Shown here one piece after another: positions 34,997-47,384 of a DNA stretch of 64,000 nucleotides. How positions within the stretch are numbered: position 1 is the first letter of the stretch; the number at the start of each line of letters is the position of its first letter. The DNA is from Diphasiastrum complanatum (taxonomy: Eukaryota > Streptophyta > Lycopodiopsida > Lycopodiales > Lycopodiaceae), in the NCBI GenBank assembly GCA_029204225.1, contig CM055106.1, forward strand, positions 33,452,361-33,516,360, given 5' to 3'. Both the position numbers and the translations under genes were made by a program. Under the pieces are notes generated by a model. It ran no database searches. It saw nothing but the letters and a program-made list of their open reading frames with translations, and was not told the origin of the DNA.

Positions 34997-36497
34997 TATT
35001 CAAAATTAAGCCCACAGTTGCCTCCTTGGTGAATCATAACTTAGACAGCCAATTACTTGAAGAACGTCTACAACAGACTTCCGGCTGATCTCCAGCAAAG
35101 GGTAACCAATCCCATCATAATGTTAAGTTCACATGTTAAATTTAATAACTTGAAGTCATTGGAGACTTGGCCATCTTCAAGGACTTCCACAAAACTTGCA
35201 TTTAAAACAAGTTTGCAGACTTACATTATCTCTGAACAGTTTGCAAAAATACACTAAGTGTCGCAGTTCACATTTTTCGCAATACTTACCTTCGACTTAT
35301 TCCGTTCAATTATTTTGAAGAAGTTAACTTGTTCGCAGTTCAAAAGTTTAACTATTTTTTAGCACCTTCGATTTTTTTGCATTTTTTCGAAAAATGCAAG
35401 AGAAGATAAATTCCAAAAGGTCCTCTATTTTTAAGAGTTAAACTGTGAAAAGCACCTTCGCCAACCTTTTAAGAGCACCTTCAAGTTGTTTTAAAGGTAC
35501 ATTCGACTTCTTCGCTTTTTTTCGAAGAGCGTGAGAAAGTTATAATTAAGATATCTTCCTTTTCTGAGGGCACCTTCAACTTTCTAAGGGCACCTTAAAG
35601 TTGTTTTTAAGGTACCTTCGGCTTCTTCGCAATTTCTTGAAGAACACGAGAAAGCCAAAATGTTATAGAGATCTTCGTTTTTCTGAGGGCGCCTTCAACT
35701 TTCTAAGAACATCTTAAACTTATTTAGGACACCTTCGGCTTTTTTGCAAAGACTCGAAGAGAGAGAAAGAAGAATGCCAAAGGTCGTCTAAAATGAACGA
35801 GGTTCGTTTCCACGTTATTTTGCGAAACACCATGCGAAATGACAGAGATTTGCGACGTCCTCGTCCGCATCAACGATCCTAATTTGTTGACATACACTAT
35901 GTACAGTTCTCACATAAGTCATATACTTCCAAGTACAATGACTTTCCCAATTAGGTGACAAACATTCGATGTAATTAATACACGGATGAAATCTATAAAT
36001 AGATAATCCAAGCACATATTAGTGTTTGCTCTGTCCATGATACGTATTATTTGAGCCTCCTAATTACGCCGTCAATTTTTTGTTGTAATGGTTATTTGTA
36101 TTGTGCTTTAGTGTAATATAGCAGCAGCATGTTTTTATTTGTGTACAACGTAGATGAATGTTTGTTGCGATTGAATGCACTTTCATTGTTGTTTGATAGC
36201 GCTTGTATAATCACTCTGATCAGAACACGAATGTCTACGACTCCTCAGTTTCTGATCAGACGATGGCTGTCTTTGACGTCTGAGGAACTCGCGATATCAT
36301 ACTTCTCTTCCATTCATTTCATAACTATACTTCACATTGAATCTGATTTCAGTATTACCACACACAAACCATCTCTAATCTCTTCGGTGGACTGTACTCT
36401 TGTTTTAGAGTATGAATTAATTTTTAAAATCTTGTTGGACAATCGGAACACATAAAGCTCTGATTATCTTTAGCATAAGCTGTCTATTAGACTGTTT
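34997..36497 (+). repeat. 3' LTR of element E, right-truncated
   Basis: Begins TATTCAAAATTAAG, probably a mutated TGTTC. From 35535 it parallels 31425 onward: AGGGCACCTT modules, a TATA box near 35997, and a GATCAGACGATGGCTGTC segment. It breaks off at GACTGTTTTTGAG, short of the CCCCCATCA end. An extra low-complexity stretch (35270-35530) has no counterpart in the truncated 5' LTR. Confidence 0.7.
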
Positions 36498-37100
36498 TTG
36501 AGGTTGCCATGTAGCAATGACCTGATCTTCTTTTTCAACTTGTTTCAATGCACAAAGCACTCCTTTGAATAACAACAAATGCTTTCAAAATAAATCACCA
36601 ATATTTAAAACTATCTCAAAAATTCTCTTCAAGCACTTATACCAAGCAAATCAACACATAGAATCATGGAATCTGGATCAACCTATGATCTATCTTCAAT
36701 CTAATGACTTTTGCCACTTCCCAAGATTGAAACACACTCAAATGAAGTCCAGCAACCTGATTATCTAGAGATCCTATCAAAATTAGGGTTTTGTCGAAAT
36801 CACAAAAGATTGACTATTCCAAATCTACATGCAAATGCTAAAATTGTGATTACGCAATCTAATAGCCACCACTTACGTTGATCTAATAATCCAAAAATCG
36901 GCCAAATCTAATATGTAAATTTAAAAATCAGAATTGATCAAGTTTGTGAACCTATTTAGGGTTTTGATCTACAAAAGATCCAATCTTCAAAAGCAAAGAG
37001 CTCAATTTTGGTGTAGAATCCTCTCTAGCATGCTATAGCCTTGATATCTTCACCAAATCATTGATAGATCTGATTTTCTCCTTTATAACCTGAAACATAA
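36498..37100 (-). other. Leader of a family-C Copia
   Basis: Sequence inside the primer site at 37101 on the minus strand. AT-rich, without gag, and cut off on the left at the element E LTR. Confidence 0.5.
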
Positions 37101-37112
37101 GCTCTGATACCA
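37101..37112 (-). other. Primer-binding site of the family-C Copia
   Basis: The minus strand reads TGGTATCAGAGC directly after the LTR end CCTTCACA. Confidence 0.85.
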
Positions 37113-37757
37113 TGTGAAGGATTTCAGATAATTATGATCCAATCCACTTGAAAGATCTTGGGTTACAAAGAGAAATACTCTACAATCTCACCAATGTAGA
37201 AAAATCAGCATCTACACACAAAATGAGATGCAAACTCTAATAGAACTTGATCAAACATGAATCAAATGATAAAGTACTGTTGTTGTCTGTACAAATCCAG
37301 CAAGCTACTGTGTTTCACACATGTGGATCCAAAAATAACAAATATAGATCATTCTACACATAGAATTGCAAGCAACTACAAGTATAGTGCACCAATGGAT
37401 AGTAGAACCCAAGAGAACCATGTATAAGCATAAAATGAGATAGAGAAGAGAGAAGATCACTCTCTCCACAAGTACATCCTTTTATAACAGGTCCAAAACC
37501 TATTTGGCCACCTGGCTTTCCCTCAAAAATGCTAACGGTACTATTTTTGGATCTAGATCAAAGTACCCAACATTCAAATTTGAATCTACTCAAACTCGCC
37601 TGCTAACTTTTCCACAATTTCAAAAAGAGTTTATTCAAATGACACTCAAACTAATGAACTTTGAAAAGTCAATCTCTAAGTCTAAAAACAAAGTTGACCT
37701 CAATATGCCAAATATGAAAATATAGCAAATATGATCAAACTAGTTGAATCTTTCACA
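37113..37757 (-). repeat. 5' LTR of the family-C Copia (645 bp)
   Basis: On the minus strand it starts TGTGAAAGATTCAACTAG and ends GAAATCCTTCACA. Contains CACACATGTG at 37316-37325, a near match to the palindrome in the other LTRs. The fragment at 29462 is a relative. Confidence 0.82.
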
Positions 37758-37789
37758 AGTAGCACACTATGGACAATTATGAACTTAAG

Positions 37790-38237
37790 GTCGAAACTTA
37801 TTTTGGAATGTTGGGCATGATATGACTTTGAGAGAGAACATGCTTAGAGATAGCTTAGAGTACGTGGCTTTGATCCGCAACTTGTTGTACTCATTTACAT
37901 CTGTTTTGCTTTCATATTGAATCAATACTATCTTCTTTATGCGTTCAGATTTGTCTCAAAATGTATGCGTTTCTGTAATTTTTCGTGACTGATTATATGT
38001 CTGATGCTTAAATGTTTGGCTACGTAATTATTGTAGTACTAACGATTTCAAAGTTACTATAAGATCAAACGTGATTCTGTCACTATTGATTTGTTTGAAA
38101 TTGATAGGCGTAGTCATGCATAGAGAAAGAGGAAGATAGTTTATTTTGCTGCGCACGATAAGTTTTCTTTCTTGTCGTTCGAATTCTTTTTATTCGATTC
38201 TATTCGACCTATTTTTTTCACACACCTCTTTCCAACA
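37790..38237 (+). repeat. Family-B LTR part, inserted in Gypsy integrase
   Basis: Reverse-complement match to 10795-11240 (for example CTTTGAAATC/GATTTCAAAG and GCGCACGATAAG blocks), ending CTCTTTCCAACA at 38237. The next base continues a Gypsy integrase frame. Its left part is truncated at the family-C LTR. Confidence 0.75.
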
Positions 38238-39237
38238 CTAGTTTGGTCATAAATGTCCTCCAAAAGTTCCTAGTAAATTGAGTATCTATGTCAGACACTA
38301 TGGATGACAGTAATTCATGAAGTCTAAACACATGCTAGACAAATAGGCTAGCCACTACATACACATCAGTCTTTTTAAACGTTGGAATAAAATGAGCCAT
38401 ATTAGTGAATCTTTCAACTATAAGCAAGACATAATCATGTTATAACTGTGTACGAGACAAATTGTGTTGGAATTTTAATTTCACTTCAAACCTTTATCTC
38501 CCATTCGACCCAATTGTCTTTTATCTGTTACCAGTTATTTTTTTCGAGTATCCACGACAGAGATAAGTAGATTTCTTTACAACAATCTCATGTACATTCG
38601 TGCATCTTAATTATACATTGTGTTCTTCAAATCAGTGTATAATGTGTGAATGATTGTAATTGTTTCTACTTTTTTGTTTGTGAATCGAATACTCACTACT
38701 CTCCTTATGTGTCATATCGAAGGAGTCGAAGAGCAGAACCACGGTTGTCCTTGACGCCTTCAAATTTTGTATCTATGGTTGTCTAAGACACATATTGACT
38801 CATTGATTAGTTGACTTGTTTAGTTGTGACAAGTGATCTAAACACGGTGCTCTTAAGACTTCCGCATCACTAAATGACAGTTCGACTGTGTCTATCGACA
38901 CTACGAATTGTCGCCTACCTCGCACCTCATCTCCTAACAAGTTGGTGATAGAGTCCATGGAGACAGTCTCCCATCTTCCTCCTAGCACAGGTAGTGGGTG
39001 TAAAACTCCAAGAGTTTTAATCCTTTCGGCTTTATTGCCTTGGCATTTTAGATAGTGCGTCACATAATGGTAAACATCTATTCTCAACTTAGGCCACCAG
39101 AAGCTACATAGGATTAGCTCATAGGTCTTGTTCACACCAAGACGACCAACACTCGAGTTATCATGACATAAATGGACAATCTTCTTATGCATCTCCTCAC
39201 AAGCTAGCATGAGAAGTTTGCCATTTCTTTTAACCAT
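38238..39237 (-). pseudogene. Gypsy integrase, split by two insertions
   Basis: The open part 38800-39237 holds the zinc-binding domain (HLCHDNSSVGRLG, FWWPKLRIDVYHYV, CQGNKAERIK), with the first Cys of the last pair lost, then WETVSMDSITNL. The integrase core resumes at about 38460 and runs to 38238 (RFTNMAHFIPTFKKTD, then SDIDTQFTRNFWRTF). Between them, 38463-38795 begins TGTTGGAATTTTAATTTC and resembles an LTR tail (CACGGTTGTCCTTGACG, like 32150). The core is cut at 38237 by the family-B LTR. Confidence 0.75.
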
Positions 39238-39239
39238 AC

Positions 39240-41976
39240 CATCTTCTATGTATTTTAAAGTAAATGTGAGTTGATCATGCCTGAATCTGATCTATATACT
39301 AATAGAGCAGTTCTATTATGATTAAATTATGCGTGCGGAAATATGAGTGCAGAAATTGGAAATATATGCACGAATGTGATAGACAATTAGATAATCAGAT
39401 AAACGACTGAAACTTTGATCAGAAAGGTCGAGTGGCGGCTGTGGATCTGCTTAGGATTTTTTCTTGCAATTATCTTTTGAGATATGAAACTTTTTAGGGC
39501 TTTTGGGCATGCATATGTAAGGTTGAGTTGGAGCCTGAGGCCAATCGGCAATTCTGTAATTGCATGGATTGTTGCATGACAATTATCCAAGGTCGATTTG
39601 GTTTGACGGTTGTAACTTAAAAGGTTGATTCTCGAAAATTTTAAGTTACTAGCACCCTGTTAGAGGAGCTTAGGTTTCTTGGTGCTCATTTGTCAAAGTG
39701 TAACCTTGATTTTTGTGTATTGTTTCCCGATTATAGTTAAAAGAAAATTGGATTTTCTTTCTCCATCGACAATGTGCATGTCATACGCTCTTATCAACTT
39801 GGCATTCGGCTTTCAGCAATGTAAGCCCAGCTTTTGTGGAATTTGAGTACCATTATTTGTGGTCAAACAATATTAATCAATTTTCAATGGGAATTTTTCC
39901 GAAACCGATCTTGACGGAATGAAAGGAGTGGTACAGTTCTCAAGCATATACACGGTTTAGGAATCCGATTCCTTGGTACGATGCTATTTAAACCAATTAA
40001 TTCTGAGTTGTTCCCTTTCTTACCAGATGTCATTCACCAGGGTCGCCTTCACCATAGTCGATGCCGCCGACAGATTCAATCTTTGGTACTCCCAGTGAAT
40101 AGAGTTAAATTGTGTTTTGTTTTCTCCTTTTCAAATCGCTAGAACGCCGATCAGTTGGTTATTGTGGTTTTGATGATTTTGGTCATTAAAATTGAACAAA
40201 CCAAAGCTTTTGAGATACTTATTAAATAATTAATGGAGAAAAATTCATGGTATTGAAGGTAATTCTTTATTCGACCAAATTATTTGGACTGAATACAATG
40301 TAGAAAGTACCCAAATCCAAATGTTTTTTTCTCATTAATTACAAATAACTTTAACAAAGTAATTCTTAAGCCAATAAGTGAAAAGGAAGAACAGTGCAAT
40401 TTTATTGGAAAAATCGTAATAATAGGAATTTATAAAAAACTGATTTCATGTCCAGTTAGATCCTATGGTGAATTATATTCAAAAGATCAGACTAGTAGTG
40501 TTTTTCATACTAGTAGATGATTTTTGGTATATCGGTTATTCAGCCCAGGTATAGGATAGAAGTGAGATTGTTTCAGATTTTTTCCTATAGTAATTAATTT
40601 TAAACATTTACTAATGTCGTTATGTCTTCTTGATACTTTAGCTGAAAGATTTTCAAGGGACTAAAAATTCTAAGGAGGTAAGAAGAGTGGACATCAAAGG
40701 TAGTAAGTGAGAAATGTATTTCGCAATTAGAATTTTGGTAATCTCAGTAAATAATTTCTATTAATTCATTTAGTTGAATTCATAACTTATATCTTTGTAA
40801 CAATTGAGTTATCCGCAATTTTGGATGTCAATTGTGATGTTGGAAGTAGAATATGATATATGGATTACATTGGATCTGTTAGTTGATAGAAGCTTGTCCC
40901 TAGAGTTAATGCTCTTGGATCCAGGGGGGATTTGAAGCTTATCATTAACTTGTAAGGATCAGAATGTAGTGTTGAACCATGTTAATTCTTCTATCTAAAT
41001 CACAAAATCAAGTGTGGATTTGTGGTATCCATCTGATGGGCATGCCAGTCATCCAAATAAATGGATTTTGCAGTTTAAGGGTTTTCTGGAAGAAAAAGCT
41101 GATGGTATGAGGCATCAGTAATTTTGGAAAGAAAATTCTAGGACTGTAATGATCTGATGATCAATGGTGTGTTTTAGTACCTAGTCGCGATATGGGAAAA
41201 ATAAAACCGTTTGATCAAATGTGGGGTATTCTAAAAATTTTTGAGGTTTAATCTAGATCCCAATGTGGTATCTCATTATTTACAAAATCAAAGGCCCTCA
41301 AATCTATTTCTCAATTACTTAATTAATCCTTTACTTCTTAATAATTTCTCGAATATAAGACATCAGATTGGTTTATATGAATTCTTTCTAGCATGAAGTT
41401 ATTCTTCTGAAAGACTGTTATGTCATGTAAACTACTACTTGTGTGAATAGACTTGGAATTCGGATGAATTCTAAGATTAACGTGTTTCAATTTCTTAAAC
41501 CTAGAATATCTCTTTGTGCATAAATGGATTTCGATGGAATGGTGGTTTTTATCACTCGGGTTGAAAATATTTGAAAAGTTTTGTTTGTAATAGAGTGAAT
41601 CTTTTAGTGGAAGCACTTATTACTGACTTTTCTTGGATTTCAATATTTTCATATATCATCTTTCCAGATAACTTGTATTGGAATTTATAATTTCTTTAAA
41701 AGGAGGGGTGAAGTGGTGGGATAAAATTCTTTTTGGGAATCTGTAGGTTGCATAGTTTTTGGAAGAGAACCAACTGGGGTATAGTAATGGAATTTGGTCA
41801 GAAAGTAATTTTGGATAGATTCAGAGTAAGATACCTAATTGGAACTTTTCGAAAAAGAGGAATTCTCTAGGGGTTGTGTGGACAATCTGGATCTAGAACA
41901 GGTTTGCAGTTTGAAACATTATCTATAAGTAGTATAGTGAAAGGTCAAAGGTTACTAATTCCATTTTGATTGGGAT
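39240..41976. other. Gene-free stretch of 2.7 kb
   Basis: AT-rich; no frame with a recognisable domain on either strand. I see no LTR edge or primer site. Confidence 0.5.
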
Positions 41977-41981
41977 AGAAG
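41977..41981. other. Target-site duplication of element D, left copy
   Basis: AGAAG, repeated exactly at 45462-45466. Confidence 0.9.
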
Positions 41982-42848
41982 TGTTGAAAATTCCAGAATT
42001 CACACGTGTGGGGAATGTCCACAAGAGTGACTGATCTTGATTAAGCTTTGTGATTGGCACTATAACCTGATTCTAGATTGTTCAACAAGATCTAGTTCAG
42101 AAGATATGGCTTATTCACAATCTAGCATGCTAATCAATAGACTATGATAGTAATAAATCAAAGAATGATTAAAAGTACAAGATTACAGCGTTTTAGCATT
42201 AGCTTCAACACGAGTTAGAGAGAGAAAACTAGAGAGATAACAAGAAAAAACAGTTTAGATCCAACCCAGCATGAGATAGCTACAAAACTTTGGTTCTTCA
42301 TTGCTTTGTGAATGAGAATGATATGTACATATATAGGAGAGCCAAAATTCGTGGTACTCCTTGCATTCAATGCACATCCTACACCTATTCAAGTGCAAAC
42401 AACTATTAACTTGACACCTAACTGCTAGCATGCACAGGTTGCACCTAATTGCTACCTACTTTCTCCAAATGGCAATTTCTCAACTAGCCATGTACAAATC
42501 TACATGCACGTGTCCATTAGAGTGATTGCATGCTTTGCATGTCACTATGGAAACTTAGGACATTATGCATTTATTGTGGCTCAAGTTTTTACAAGGTCAT
42601 AATTGACCAATTCCATGTGAATCTCTATATGCATGTCAAACTAGACATTGTCAATATTATTGCATATCATACTAGACCAACTAGACTTTATGCATGTCAT
42701 TGGAATTTGATCTACCTAACCCAAACTCCCCCTATTCTACAAGGATATGTGCTCAATTCACATACCTTGATATGTACAAAATATTTACATGGGTAGGATC
42801 CCCCAAACATTAACAACAGATGATATATATGTTTTACAATTTTTAACA
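41982..42848 (-). repeat. 3' LTR of element D (867 bp)
   Basis: Carries CACACGTGTG at 42001-42010 just inside its U5 end. Direct repeat of 44592-45461. Confidence 0.9.
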
Positions 42849-42863
42849 CTCCTCCTTAAAATA
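42849..42863 (-). other. Polypurine tract of element D
   Basis: The minus strand reads TATTTTAAGGAGGAG, ending at the LTR start. Confidence 0.8.
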
Positions 42864-43581
42864 TATCTATCTGATGTTGGTGAAGATCCTTTGAGTTTGG
42901 ATTCTTTGCTTTGCATTTGAAGTGAAGATGAACATAAGTCATCAATGCAGCATCACATAAACTTGAATTTTCATGCACATCTAGCTTGAAAATGCCTCCA
43001 TATCTAGATCCACTTGCAAGGATCTTATCTTCTTTCTTTATGAAACAACCATTGATATTAAAATCTTGTTCATAACCATCATTTAACAACTTTCCTACAC
43101 TAATCACACTCTTTGTGAGATTAGGCACATAGAGAACATTGGAAAGTGTAAAATTCATAGAAGATGTAAGTTTTAAGGAACAACTTCCAACACCTTCAAT
43201 TGCACATGCATCACCAACTGCTGTGTATATTGATTTCTTAGGATCTAGAACAGATTCAATAGAAACAAAAGAATCTTTGGAGCAACTCATATGAGTTGTT
43301 GCTCCACTATCAATATACCATGATGCATCATTACAAGGTAAAGAAGAAAAACTAGACATTAGAAGAGATGCCTCTCCACAACTTGCATGTGAGTCTTCTA
43401 TGATACAACTGGTTTGAACTTCTTGTGTGTTCAGCTCATCTTCTACTCCACCATAGTCTTTGTTCTTTGCTTTTTTCTTGGTGAAGGCACGAGAAAACTG
43501 GTTTTTACTCTCTTTCTTGACTTGATCTCGGCTTCTTGAAGGTTCTTCAGAGTCTTTCAAGTCTCCTTTGCTGAGGTGCAT
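42856..43581 (-). CDS. Element D protease/GAG-pre frame (241 codons)
   Basis: The N-terminal part is basic (SRSRDQVKKESKNQFSRAF). Next comes the aspartic protease active site DASWYIDSGATTHMSCSK, with D-S-G present, and a GAG-pre-integrase-like region (LSNVLYVPNLTKSVISVGKL). The last 25 residues look random and reach the polypurine tract, consistent with a deletion that removed the rest of pol. One stop and a short gap separate it from the gag N terminus at 43585; the CCHC knuckle is missing. It might still give a truncated protein, but nothing shows that. Confidence 0.72.
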   Translation of the reverse strand: MHLSKGDLKDSEEPSRSRDQVKKESKNQFSRAFTKKKAKNKDYGGVEDELNTQEVQTSCIIEDSHASCGEASLLMSSFSSLPCNDASWYIDSGATTHMSCSKDSFVSIESVLDPKKSIYTAVGDACAIEGVGSCSLKLTSSMNFTLSNVLYVPNLTKSVISVGKLLNDGYEQDFNINGCFIKKEDKILASGSRYGGIFKLDVHENSSLCDAALMTYVHLHFKCKAKNPNSKDLHQHQIDIF

Positions 43582-43584
43582 GAA

Positions 43585-43821
43585 CTAATCTCTCAACATC
43601 TCATCAGAGATGTTCAATTTGATGATATGTAGAGCAATTCTTGCTCTCTTTTTGAATCTATGAGCCTCATCAAAAGCTGCAGGTTCAACTTCAATTCCAG
43701 TTACAATATCCATTACACCATAGAAAATCAACAACGATTCTATCCTATCCTTCCAAACTGAATAGTTAAAGGTGTATAGTCTTTCACTAGCTTGAAAGAG
43801 ACAATCTCCTACAGATGCCAT
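43585..43821 (-). pseudogene. Element D gag N terminus
   Basis: Opens MASVGDCLFQASERLYTFNY and continues SVWKDRIESLLIFYGVMDIV, the conserved plant Copia gag start. It ends after 78 codons, followed within four bases by the protease frame, so the middle and end of gag are deleted. Confidence 0.75.
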
Positions 43822-44579
43822 GAATGTGAAAACTCTTGTAATTGGACTGCAATATGTTTGAGCTTGTTCCTATCTGACTTAGAGTTGCTGCTCTCTTCCA
43901 CTATAGGTATTTTCAAAAAATGTACTACCTTCCCATGTGAAACACATGCAACTGTATTTGAGACAGATCTCAAATATTCCACAAGACAAGCTAACTAGAT
44001 CAGATACACAAAGTAGATTGAGACACTTTGGTTAGTTTGAATCCTACTTTTGGCACGTGTGAAATGCAACAAAAGAAAACACTATTGACACTCAGAAGTC
44101 TCAAAGGGTGTTCAATTACTTCAAAATTAGTCTTGATCTTTATTGTCTTGTGTAGGATGCTCAAAACCATGAATTCAGAACAAAGTAAAAATTGATTCAA
44201 ATCAAAATGTTGTCACTCGGATTTTGGACCTATCCTAATCCTCTTTAAGAGCTTATAACTCTTGCTAGACACTTCAGATTGATTTGGTTCCAATTTCTAT
44301 GGAAAAGTACAGATCATAAGCTTTCCATCAAGCTATAACACTGCTATCTTTGGATGTATCAGCAAGGAAAACAATGGGACTGAAAATCTCTGATTTTCAC
44401 ACGTGCGAAATTCCAGAATTCCGTACTACCTCAAATCAGGTCTGAGAATTCAGTTCAGGTCCGATTTGATCCAATTACACTTCAGAGAAATGTTAGAAAA
44501 GGTGAAAAACTGTTTTTTTGCTTGTTTATCTCTCAATTTTTTGTACTATCAGGAAAATCAGCATGCAAAGCTTAATGAG

Positions 44580-44591
44580 GCTCTGATACCA
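44580..44591 (-). other. Primer-binding site of element D
   Basis: The minus strand reads TGGTATCAGAGC abutting the LTR end TTTTCAACA. Confidence 0.9.
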
Positions 44592-45461
44592 TGTTGAAAA
44601 TTCCAGAATTCACACGTGTGGGAAATGTCCACAAGAGTGACTGATCTTGATTAAGCTTTGTGATTGACACTATAACCTGATTCTAGATTGTTCAACAAGA
44701 TCTAGTTCAGAAGATATGGCTAATTCACAATCTAGCATGCTAATCAATAGAGTATGATAGTAATAAATCAAAGAATGATTAAAAGTACAAGATTACAATG
44801 TTTTAGCATTAGCTTCAACACGAGTTAGAGAGAGAAATCTAGAGAGATAACAAGAAAAAATAGTTTAGATCCAACCAAGCATGAGATAGCTACAAAACTT
44901 TGGTTCTTCATTACTTTGTGAATGAGAATGATATGTACATGTGTATAGGATAGCCGAAATTCGTGGTACTCCTTGCATTCAATGCACATCCTACACCTAT
45001 TCAAGTGCAAACAACTATTAACTTGACACCTAACTGCTAGCATGCACAGGTTGCACCTAACTGCTACCTACTTTCTCCAAATGGCAATTTCTCAACTAGC
45101 CATGTACAAATCTACATGCATGTGTCCATTAGAGTGATTGCATGCTTTGCATGTCACTATGGAAACTTAGGACATTATGCATTTATTGTGGCTCGAGTTT
45201 CTACAAGGTCATAATTGACCAATTCCATGTGAATCTCTATATGCATGTCAAACTAGACATTGTCAACATTATTGCATATCATATTAGACCAACTAGACTT
45301 TATGCATGTCACTGGAATTTGATCTACCTAATCCAAACTCGCCCTATTCTACAAGGATATGTACTCAATTCACATACCTTGGATATGTACAAAATATTTA
45401 CATGGGTAGGATCCCCCAAAGATTAACAACATATGATAGATATGTTTTACAATTTTTAACA
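44592..45461 (-). repeat. 5' LTR of element D (870 bp)
   Basis: Direct repeat of 41982-42848; CACACGTGTG at 44611-44620. The TSD AGAAG follows at 45462. Confidence 0.9.
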
Positions 45462-45502
45462 AGAAGTAAGTTTGATCAAGATTTAAGTCTGAGAGTTTTG
45501 TA

Positions 45503-46323
45503 TTGGATCAACCTAATATTAGTTTTAGTACTATGGAGCTAATACACTCGGATGTTCATTTTTCTTCTACTAAAAGTATTGGTGGTGCAACATGTTTTGT
45601 CACCTTTATTGATGACTTTACAAGATATACTTGGTTGTATCTACTTTCTTCAAAAGCTATGGTACTTGATCACTTCCTAATCTTCAAAGCTTATGTTGAG
45701 AAACAGTTTTCTTTCAAAGTTAAAGCTTTAAGATGTGATGGAGAAGTGAATACATCTCCAACAAGTTCTATGATTGTGAGGGTGAAGGAATTAAGAGAGA
45801 GTTTTCCTGTGCTTATTCTTCATCTCAAAATGGAGTTGTTGAGAGAAAAAATTGATAGTTATGTGAATGTGCTAGAGAAATCCGAGTTGAAGCTTCTTTG
45901 CCTATTGAATATTGGGTTGAAGCAATTAATTGTGCAAACTATTTGTGAAATAGATTACCTCACAATGCACTTGCTGGAAGATCACCATATGAAGTCTTGT
46001 TTAAGAAGAAACCTAAGGTAGATCACCTTAGAGTTTCTGGATGTGCTTGTTTTGTTCATGTACCCGTGGAAACAAAGAAAAGAGATGATCCTAATTCTAT
46101 CAAAGGGGTCATGGTTGGATATTCATCCAACAAGAAGGCTTACAGAATTTATGTTCCCTCTACCTCCATTACAATTGAGAGTAGGGATGTTATATTTCAT
46201 GAGAATCAAAAATATATCTTTGAGGAGGCTGAGATCAAAGTTTCTCAAGAAGATTCTCCTATCATCACCCTTGAAGATTATCATGGAGACATGGGGCCGA
46301 GAATTGAGGAGGAGTCACCTTGA
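45503..46323 (+). pseudogene. Copia D' integrase, frameshifted
   Basis: The core starts MELIHSDVHFSS and FVTFIDDFTRYTWLYLL, containing both early Asp positions. ALRCDGEVNTS follows, where SDNGGEY is usual, with the next Asp present only in altered context. A frame change near 46010 leads to HLRVSGCACFVHVPVETKK and GVMVGYSSNKKAYRIY, the C-terminal domain. The middle of the core is scrambled by frameshifts. Confidence 0.8.
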
Positions 46324-46397
46324 ATCTTTTCACCAAGGAGATCACAAAGAGAAAGATCCGAGCCTAGGAGCTTACATATGGAGATAAAGGCAATCAA

Positions 46398-47384
46398 GTG
46401 GAACTCGAATCCACTATTTATGCCTATTTTATTTCACATGAGGAGCCAAAGGATGTATATGATGCACTCAACTCAAAGGAATGGTTTCTTGCCATGAAGG
46501 AGGAATATGATGTTTTGATTGCCAACAAGACATGGGAGCTTGTGGATCTTCCATCCAACAAGCACACCATTGATTGCAAATGGGTTTTTTGAGTCAAATA
46601 TAATCAAGATGGCACAATCAACAAGCAAAAGACAAGGCTTTGTGCAAAGGGTTTTGCTCAAGTTTATGGACTTGATTATGAGGAGACTTTTGCTTCAGTT
46701 GCAAAGATGGTATAAATTAGAATCATAATTTTTATTGCATGTTTCAATTGGCAAGTTTTTCAACTAGATGTCTCTAATGCATTTTTAAATGGATATCTAG
46801 AAGAAGAGATTTATATGGATCAGCCTATTGGGTTCATCCATGACAAAAACAAAGTTTGCTTGCTTTTCAGAAGTCTCTATGGACTAAAGCAAGCTCCAAG
46901 GTCGTGGTATTATCAACTTAACACCTTTCTTGAGTCACTAGGATTTAATCTTAGTAACTATGATCCTTCGTTGTATGTCAAGTTTTATGATAGAGATATT
47001 GTCATACTTCTCATTTATGTTGATGATATCATTCTAATAGGAAGTTGTATCAAGTTAGTTGAGGAGACCAAGGTTGCATTTGGAAAAGAGTTCAAGATGC
47101 AAGATCTTGGAAAAATTCATTACATTTTAGGATTAGAGATTGACTTTCATAATGATAAAGCTTTTGTATGTCAATCCAAGTATGCTCTTTCAATGTTAAA
47201 AAAGTTCAATATGCTAGATTGTAAGAGTATAGAAACTCCTATGGAGCAAATTGTAAAAGACTCCAACAAAGGTGATGAAAGATCCTTTGTGGACATCACT
47301 CTTTTTAGGAGTCTTATAGGCTCCTTAATTTGGCTCACTATAACTAGGTCTGACATAAGTTTTAGTGTTCATAAGTTGAGCTAA
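46398..47384 (+). pseudogene. Copia D' reverse transcriptase
   Basis: Runs AMKEEYDVLIANKTWELVDL, a TGA for Trp at about 46590, then TRLCAKGFAQVYGLDYEETF in a continuing frame. A long open part from 46815 follows: SLYGLKQAPRSWYYQL, LLIYVDDIILIG with the catalytic YVDD intact, GKIHYILGLEID and SLIGSLIWLTITRSDISFSV. A TAA at about 47382 ends the open part. It is the best-preserved RT in the window but is interrupted. Confidence 0.88.

Larger units (their letters stand above)
41982..45461 (-). mobile_element. Complete non-autonomous Copia (element D)
   Basis: LTRs of 867 bp (41982-42848) and 870 bp (44592-45461) are nearly identical by eye. A minus-strand polypurine tract (TATTTTAAGGAGGAG, 42849-42863) and a Met-tRNA primer site (44580-44591) lie where expected, with TSD AGAAG on both sides. 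The interior encodes only gag N-terminal and protease/GAG-pre sequence; integrase, RT and RNase H are absent. Its LTR ends match those of the plus-strand Copia at 45.5-48.5 kb (same CAACA end, AGCATGCTAGATTGTG and ATTCTGGAA blocks), so that family is the likely enzyme source. Confidence 0.92.
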
